From Hymenobacter puniceus (GTDB taxonomy: Bacteria; Bacteroidota; Bacteroidia; Cytophagales; Hymenobacteraceae), in the NCBI RefSeq assembly GCF_014333525.1, contig NZ_JACSCX010000002.1, positions 434,001 to 498,000 on the forward strand: a stretch of DNA of 64,000 nucleotides, in the 5' to 3' direction. Both the position numbers and the translations under genes were made by a program. Positions 60,448 through 64,000 of the stretch are shown one piece after another; position 1 is the stretch's first letter; every line of letters begins with the position of its first letter. The notes under the pieces were generated by a model. It saw only the letters and a program-made list of their open reading frames with translations. It searched no databases and was not told the DNA's origin.

Positions 60448-61623
60448 TTACTTGGTGGCCTTCACCGCGTCGCCGGGCTTCACCTGCAGAATGCCGGTAC
60501 GAATCACGGAGTCGCCCACGGCCAGGCCGTCGGTGATTTGAATAACCTTATCAGAGCGGATACCAATCTTGACTTTCTTCGGCACCATCTTGCCGGCCTG
60601 TACGGTGTACACACTGTAGCCGCTGGCCTCCGGAATAACAGCCTCTGTAGGCACTTGCAGGGCGTCGGTAGATTCGCCGAGCTGCAGGTTCACTTTCACG
60701 AAAGCGCCGGGGCGCAGCTCGTTATTCTGGTTAGCGTAGCGGGCACGCACCGGCTGAGTGCGGCTCACGGGGTCAATCTGTGGGTCGATGGCGTAGACTT
60801 TGGCGTCGTACTTTTTGTTGGTGCCCTCGTCGGTGATGCTGACCACGTCGCCGACGCGTACCTTGGTGGCAAAGCGGCCCGGCACGGCAAAGTCAATTTT
60901 CACGGGGCGCACCCGGGAAAGAGTTGTTATTTCGGAGCCGGGGCTAACGTAAGTGCCCACGGTAGCCGTCGTGAGGCCCAGTACGCCACTGAAGGGCGCC
61001 CGCACGTAGGCCCGGTCCAGCGAGGCCTGCAGCGCCTTCAGGTCTGACTGCGCCGTGAGCAACTGGTTGTTGGACTGCTCGTATTCCTGGGCGCTGATGT
61101 ATTCCTTATCCAGCAGCGTGCGTTGGCGGCGCTCCTGGTCGCGGAACAGCTTGATGTTGTATTGCTGCTTGCGGATGGCGGCCTGCGCTTCGTCGGCGTT
61201 GATGCTGAACAGCAGCTGGCCTTTGCTCACCGGCTGGCCTTCCCGGATGTTGAGGCTGGTAATCTTACCCGACAGCTCACTTTTGATAACCACCGATTCA
61301 TCGGCCAGAATTGAGCCGGTGGCCGCCACCTCGTCGGAGAGGTTGGTGGGCTTCACCACATATACCTGTACCGGGAGGGCGCCACCGCCGCCGCCGGCCC
61401 CTTTGCCGCCCTTACCGCCACTCGGGGCCCCTTTGCCACCGCCGGCCGCTCCCTTGCCGCCCCCGCCTTTGGCATCGGCATTAGGAGAGGGGAAGTAGGT
61501 TATCTTGATGAAAGCCAACGCGGCAATCAGCACCGCGGCAATCAGCAACCAGCGCAGCCCGTGGCTTTTACCGGTAGTTTCTTCGGCCGCCAGTTCTTCT
61601 TGTTCGTGTTCCTGAGTTTGCAT
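60448..61623 (-). CDS. RND efflux periplasmic adaptor with glycine-rich linker
   Basis: 391 residues. A membrane helix (about 24-42) anchors it, followed by an unusual Gly/Lys-rich linker (about 52-81, KGGGGKG-type repeats). Then comes the typical adaptor: lipoyl-like SILADESVVIKSELSGKITS, a hairpin coiled coil, beta-barrel (VKIDFAVPGRFATKVRVGD) and membrane-proximal domain. It joins the RND pump to TolC. Operon leader: the pump gene begins 88 bases after its stop. ATG 61623; the upstream frame is not conserved. Confidence 0.92.
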   Translation of the reverse strand: MQTQEHEQEELAAEETTGKSHGLRWLLIAAVLIAALAFIKITYFPSPNADAKGGGGKGAAGGGKGAPSGGKGGKGAGGGGGALPVQVYVVKPTNLSDEVAATGSILADESVVIKSELSGKITSLNIREGQPVSKGQLLFSINADEAQAAIRKQQYNIKLFRDQERRQRTLLDKEYISAQEYEQSNNQLLTAQSDLKALQASLDRAYVRAPFSGVLGLTTATVGTYVSPGSEITTLSRVRPVKIDFAVPGRFATKVRVGDVVSITDEGTNKKYDAKVYAIDPQIDPVSRTQPVRARYANQNNELRPGAFVKVNLQLGESTDALQVPTEAVIPEASGYSVYTVQAGKMVPKKVKIGIRSDKVIQITDGLAVGDSVIRTGILQVKPGDAVKATK

Positions 61624-61888
61624 AGTTGAGTGTCGGAGATTCTGCCGTTTGCCGCCTATATCTCGTGTGGGCAGGGCAACGGATGACAACGCGAATCAGT
61701 TGGCTGAGGTTTACTTCTTCAGGCAACCGGTCTGCGCGGCCATGCGCTTAAGACACCAGAATAGGCCTTGGGTTGCGCCCCACTGGAAATAGTGTCTCGG
61801 AAGATTTGCGGATTGATCTGGGCCGGATACCGTATTCGGGTAGCAATGGCGCTATCTTGCCTGGCTTGTTTTCACTTGTTTTCTGCCC

Positions 61889-62242
61889 ATGATTCCGCGC
61901 AATCCCACGGAAGCTCACCGTAATTTTTTCCAGGAAGTGCATGAAGTGGTGCGTCTCGTGCCGGCGGGCCGCGTAACCACATACGGCGCTATAGCGCACT
62001 ACCTGGGCGCACGGCATGGGGCCCGCATGGTGGGCTGGGCCATGATGGCTGCCCACACCGCTGAAGCCTATGTGCCGGCTCACCGCGTCATCAACCGCAA
62101 CGGCCAGCTCACCGGGCGCCTGCACTTCGCCACGCCCACAGCCATGCAGGAAGCCCTGGAGGCCGAGGGCGTGCGGGTGATAGAGGACGAAGTGCAGGAC
62201 TTTAAGCGCCTGTTCTGGGACCCGAGCCTGGAGTTGGAATAG
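61889..62242 (+). CDS. Alkyltransferase-like (MGMT-family) DNA repair protein
   Basis: The 117-residue protein has the MGMT C-terminal domain. The active-site motif reads VPAHRVINR, with Ala64 in place of the methyl-accepting Cys, so it cannot demethylate DNA itself. This is the alkyltransferase-like (ATL) class, which binds O6-alkylguanine and passes it to nucleotide excision repair. The arginine-finger motif GARMVGWAM (44-52, Arg46) is intact. ATG 61889. It is 265 bases from the efflux adaptor and convergent with the next gene. Confidence 0.9.
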   Translation: MIPRNPTEAHRNFFQEVHEVVRLVPAGRVTTYGAIAHYLGARHGARMVGWAMMAAHTAEAYVPAHRVINRNGQLTGRLHFATPTAMQEALEAEGVRVIEDEVQDFKRLFWDPSLELE

Positions 62243-62247
62243 CCGCG

Positions 62248-63639
62248 TTAGTTGGCGGGCTTCTTCTCGCGGGCCTTGATGTGCTTGAGTTGAAACAGGC
62301 CTTCTTTGGCGGCCACCGCCTGCACGGTTGGCGCAACGGTGGCGCTGCCCGGGGCGCAGGCCAAGAAGGTCGTAGTCCCGAACAGAGGCATAAACGTGTG
62401 GCACTTTTCCTGCTCGCCCTGCATGCAAATCACCATGTCGCGGCGCTTGTCGCGCCAGCTGAAAGCCAGGTATTGGCCCGGCCCCAGTTGGCCCGCCTCT
62501 TTGCCGTCCACCAGCACCCGCAGGGGCGCGGCAGGTCCGGCGTCGGCGCGGCGGTACAGGTAGATGGCAGCGGTGTCGGCCGCGGGCGTAAACCCGCCAA
62601 TACTGGCATGTTGCAGGCTGGTAACCACGCGGCCTGAGGCGAGGCGTAGCTCGTATAGTTGTGGCTGATTGGTGCCGCTGGACGCCAGCGCGGCTCCCAT
62701 CAGGCCGCCCACCATTGCGCCGGCCAGTACGTTGCCGCCATCGGGCTGCCGGTGCCCCGTGAAGCTGTAGTACTTGTCGGCGGCCTGCAGGGGAAGGTAG
62801 CGGCCCTGGAAGAAAATGTAGGCATTCTGGCCGTCGCTCAGGCCCCAGGCCCCCCGTACCAGGCGGCGGGGCTGGTCGTCGCTGAGGTGCAGGTACCAAG
62901 CTTCTGCTACTTCCTCGGTACCAGCCCACTGCGCGCCCTTGCGGGTTTTGCGCTGCAGCTCAAACGGGCCGGCCGTGAGCGTGGGCGCGTTCTGGCGGAA
63001 CTCCTCGAACGACCGGTAGATGCCGCGCTGCAGCGGCTGGGTCTGCACCGGGAAGCGCGGCACCGCGCCCTCTTCGCCGGCCAGCACCTGCGCCCACGTC
63101 AGGGTAGGGGCGGAGGTGGGCGGCGCGGCCGCCGCCAGCCGTTGCAGGCCCTGCTGCAGGGCGCGCCGGATGTTGTCGGGGTGCTTGCTGGTCACATCCA
63201 GGCCCTTGCCCTCCGCCAGTTCCGACACGCTGAGCAGCAACCGGTAGGTGTCGGGGCCGGTGGCTTCCAGAAAGTCCATTTCCACCTCCGCACTGCCCGT
63301 TTCCGACATGGCCGTAATGGTTTCGTGTACGGCCAAGGCATAGATGCGCACTACCAGCGGCCGGGTAGCCGGGCCGGCCGGCAGCGCCTGCCGGAGCATG
63401 GGCGTCAGCTCGGTTTCCAGGCTGCCACCCAACGTAGCAGGCACTAAGCGGTTTTCGAGGCCGCGGTGCACACTGCCGATACTGGACCGGTCAGGCCGCG
63501 CGTCTACCAGCTTATCGAAGTGGAAGGCCGAGCCGGCGGCCGGCAGTACCTGCTGGGCGAGGCTTATTTCCAGCTTGGTGCTTTGGGAATAGCCAGCCAG
63601 TGGCAATACTAACAGGAGAGGTAGGTAAAGAAGCTTCAC
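62248..63639 (-). CDS. Secreted protein of unknown function
   Basis: 463 residues with a signal peptide (MKLLYLPLLLVLPLAGYSQ) when started at GTG 63639; the longer frame has no better start. The mature part is a mixed alpha/beta N-terminal half (a WAQVLAGEEGAVPRF stretch) and a beta-rich C-terminal half (RGAWGLSDGQNAYIFFQGRY, then VLAGAMVGGLMGAALA, a hydrophobic stretch, and VLVDGKEAGQLGPGQYLAFSW). I do not recognise the family. It converges with the ATL gene; stops are only 5 bases apart. Confidence 0.75.
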   Translation of the reverse strand: MKLLYLPLLLVLPLAGYSQSTKLEISLAQQVLPAAGSAFHFDKLVDARPDRSSIGSVHRGLENRLVPATLGGSLETELTPMLRQALPAGPATRPLVVRIYALAVHETITAMSETGSAEVEMDFLEATGPDTYRLLLSVSELAEGKGLDVTSKHPDNIRRALQQGLQRLAAAAPPTSAPTLTWAQVLAGEEGAVPRFPVQTQPLQRGIYRSFEEFRQNAPTLTAGPFELQRKTRKGAQWAGTEEVAEAWYLHLSDDQPRRLVRGAWGLSDGQNAYIFFQGRYLPLQAADKYYSFTGHRQPDGGNVLAGAMVGGLMGAALASSGTNQPQLYELRLASGRVVTSLQHASIGGFTPAADTAAIYLYRRADAGPAAPLRVLVDGKEAGQLGPGQYLAFSWRDKRRDMVICMQGEQEKCHTFMPLFGTTTFLACAPGSATVAPTVQAVAAKEGLFQLKHIKAREKKPAN

Positions 63640-63801
63640 GAGTGATGAGTGAAAAGCGGGGTAAAGTACAGGCCGGAAAAAGCCGACGATAAATGCCTTC
63701 AAATATAGCGGCCGCCGAGTGGCTGACAAGTGCGAAACTGCTTGGCGCAGCAACTTCCCGCAAACCACTGCCTGGCGTTTTCCGGCTCCCCTTCAATCCC
63801 T

Positions 63802-63809
63802 TACCTTTG
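63802..63809 (+). promoter_or_regulatory. Possible -7 element of the gene at 63844
   Basis: TACCTTTG matches TAnnTTTG, 34 bases before the ATG; TTTT at about -33 lies 20 bases upstream. Confidence 0.5.
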
Positions 63810-63843
63810 CTGAGCGTAAATCCCGCGCTTCCTGCTTTCTGGT

Positions 63844-64000
63844 ATGAAACAACCCTTACTGTCTTTATTGTTTGCGTCTCTGGCTGTCGTTTCGGCGGAG
63901 GCGCAAAGCACGTTTTCTATTCGGGGCCGGGTGCTCGATAAGCTTACCGGGGAGGGCCTGCCCGGGGCCACGGTCCAGATCAGTGGCAACGGCGTGAACA
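63844..64000 (+). CDS. Start of a CarboxypepD_reg-like protein (probable TonB-dependent receptor), cut by the window
   Basis: The first 52 codons are present. A signal peptide (about 1-21, LLSLLFASLAVVSAEAQ) precedes FSIRGRVLDKLTGEGLPGAT and VQISGNG. This is the carboxypeptidase-like regulatory fold that precedes many Bacteroidota outer-membrane receptors. Its identity depends on the downstream part, which is outside the window; a non-receptor surface protein is also possible. ATG 63844. Confidence 0.75.
   Translation, partial: MKQPLLSLLFASLAVVSAEAQSTFSIRGRVLDKLTGEGLPGATVQISGNGVN

Noticed and set aside
60298..61047. 249-codon plus-strand frame over the efflux adaptor and pump start
   Set aside because: Antisense shadow of two well-supported genes.
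1..64000. CRISPR array, prophage or transposase
   Set aside because: No regularly spaced direct repeats, no integrase, Cas or transposase frames were seen; the repeats found are palindromic and non-coding.

Overview
The window is a typical stretch of a GC-rich Bacteroidota chromosome, most likely Hymenobacter or a close relative. The evidence is a PorD-type type IX secretion (T9SS) gene beside recN, two large secreted proteins with T9SS-style C-terminal sorting domains, a DAHP synthase fused to chorismate mutase, promoters of the TTG / TAnnTTTG type, start codons without clear Shine-Dalgarno sites, and a CarboxypepD_reg-like N-terminus at the right edge. I see no prophage, insertion sequence, CRISPR array or secondary-metabolite cluster.

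Layout. 1-5 kb: porD, recN, fabI and an orphan pectinesterase, with long palindromes between them. 5-13.7 kb, mostly minus strand: a porin, an unknown protein, a PRISE-like SDR, an orphan barstar-family protein, an ABC exporter, a DUF6348-like protein, a monooxygenase-domain protein and two alpha/beta hydrolases, one of them strikingly RsbQ-like. 14-19.5 kb: an M28 peptidase, a dienelactone hydrolase, a Kazal lipoprotein/cupin/glycosyltransferase operon and two YtxH stress proteins, one fused to CsbD. 19.8-28 kb: lysS, an unknown protein, an S41 tail-specific protease, a glycine-zipper stress protein and proline dehydrogenase. 28-33.4 kb: shikimate genes (DAHP synthase-chorismate mutase, aroB, aroA), interrupted by three tandem paralogous lipoprotein-like genes on the opposite strand. 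33.5-42.2 kb, minus strand: a BtuF-like protein, GT2, M42 peptidase, GNAT, acyl-CoA carboxylase beta subunit, ClpC and WbqC. 42.4-50.7 kb: LpxL-type acyltransferase, Sua5/TsaC, a T9SS cargo protein, mltG, a thioesterase, a YihY membrane protein and two tRNA-Ser genes. 51.3-64 kb: a fibronectin-type T9SS cargo protein, a zinc-dependent phospholipase C-like protein, an RND efflux operon (adaptor, pump, TolC), an alkyltransferase-like protein, a large secreted unknown, and the start of a CarboxypepD_reg protein.

The most unusual feature is the density of intergenic palindromes, which fall into several classes. (a) Four GTCAT-bounded palindromes of about 80-120 bp, two of them bracketing recN. 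(b) Short hairpins whose foot is GTAG, arranged singly or as an inverted pair, with the architecture of REP/BIME elements. (c) A 211-bp element with inverted arms of about 48 bp; its ends carry the start codon of one gene and the stop codon of the next. (d) Three perfect or near-perfect palindromes with arms of 24-38 bp between convergent genes. No RAYT or other transposase that could move them lies in the window. I did not find a convincing new multi-gene system; the repeats and several orphan or fused genes are the best leads.
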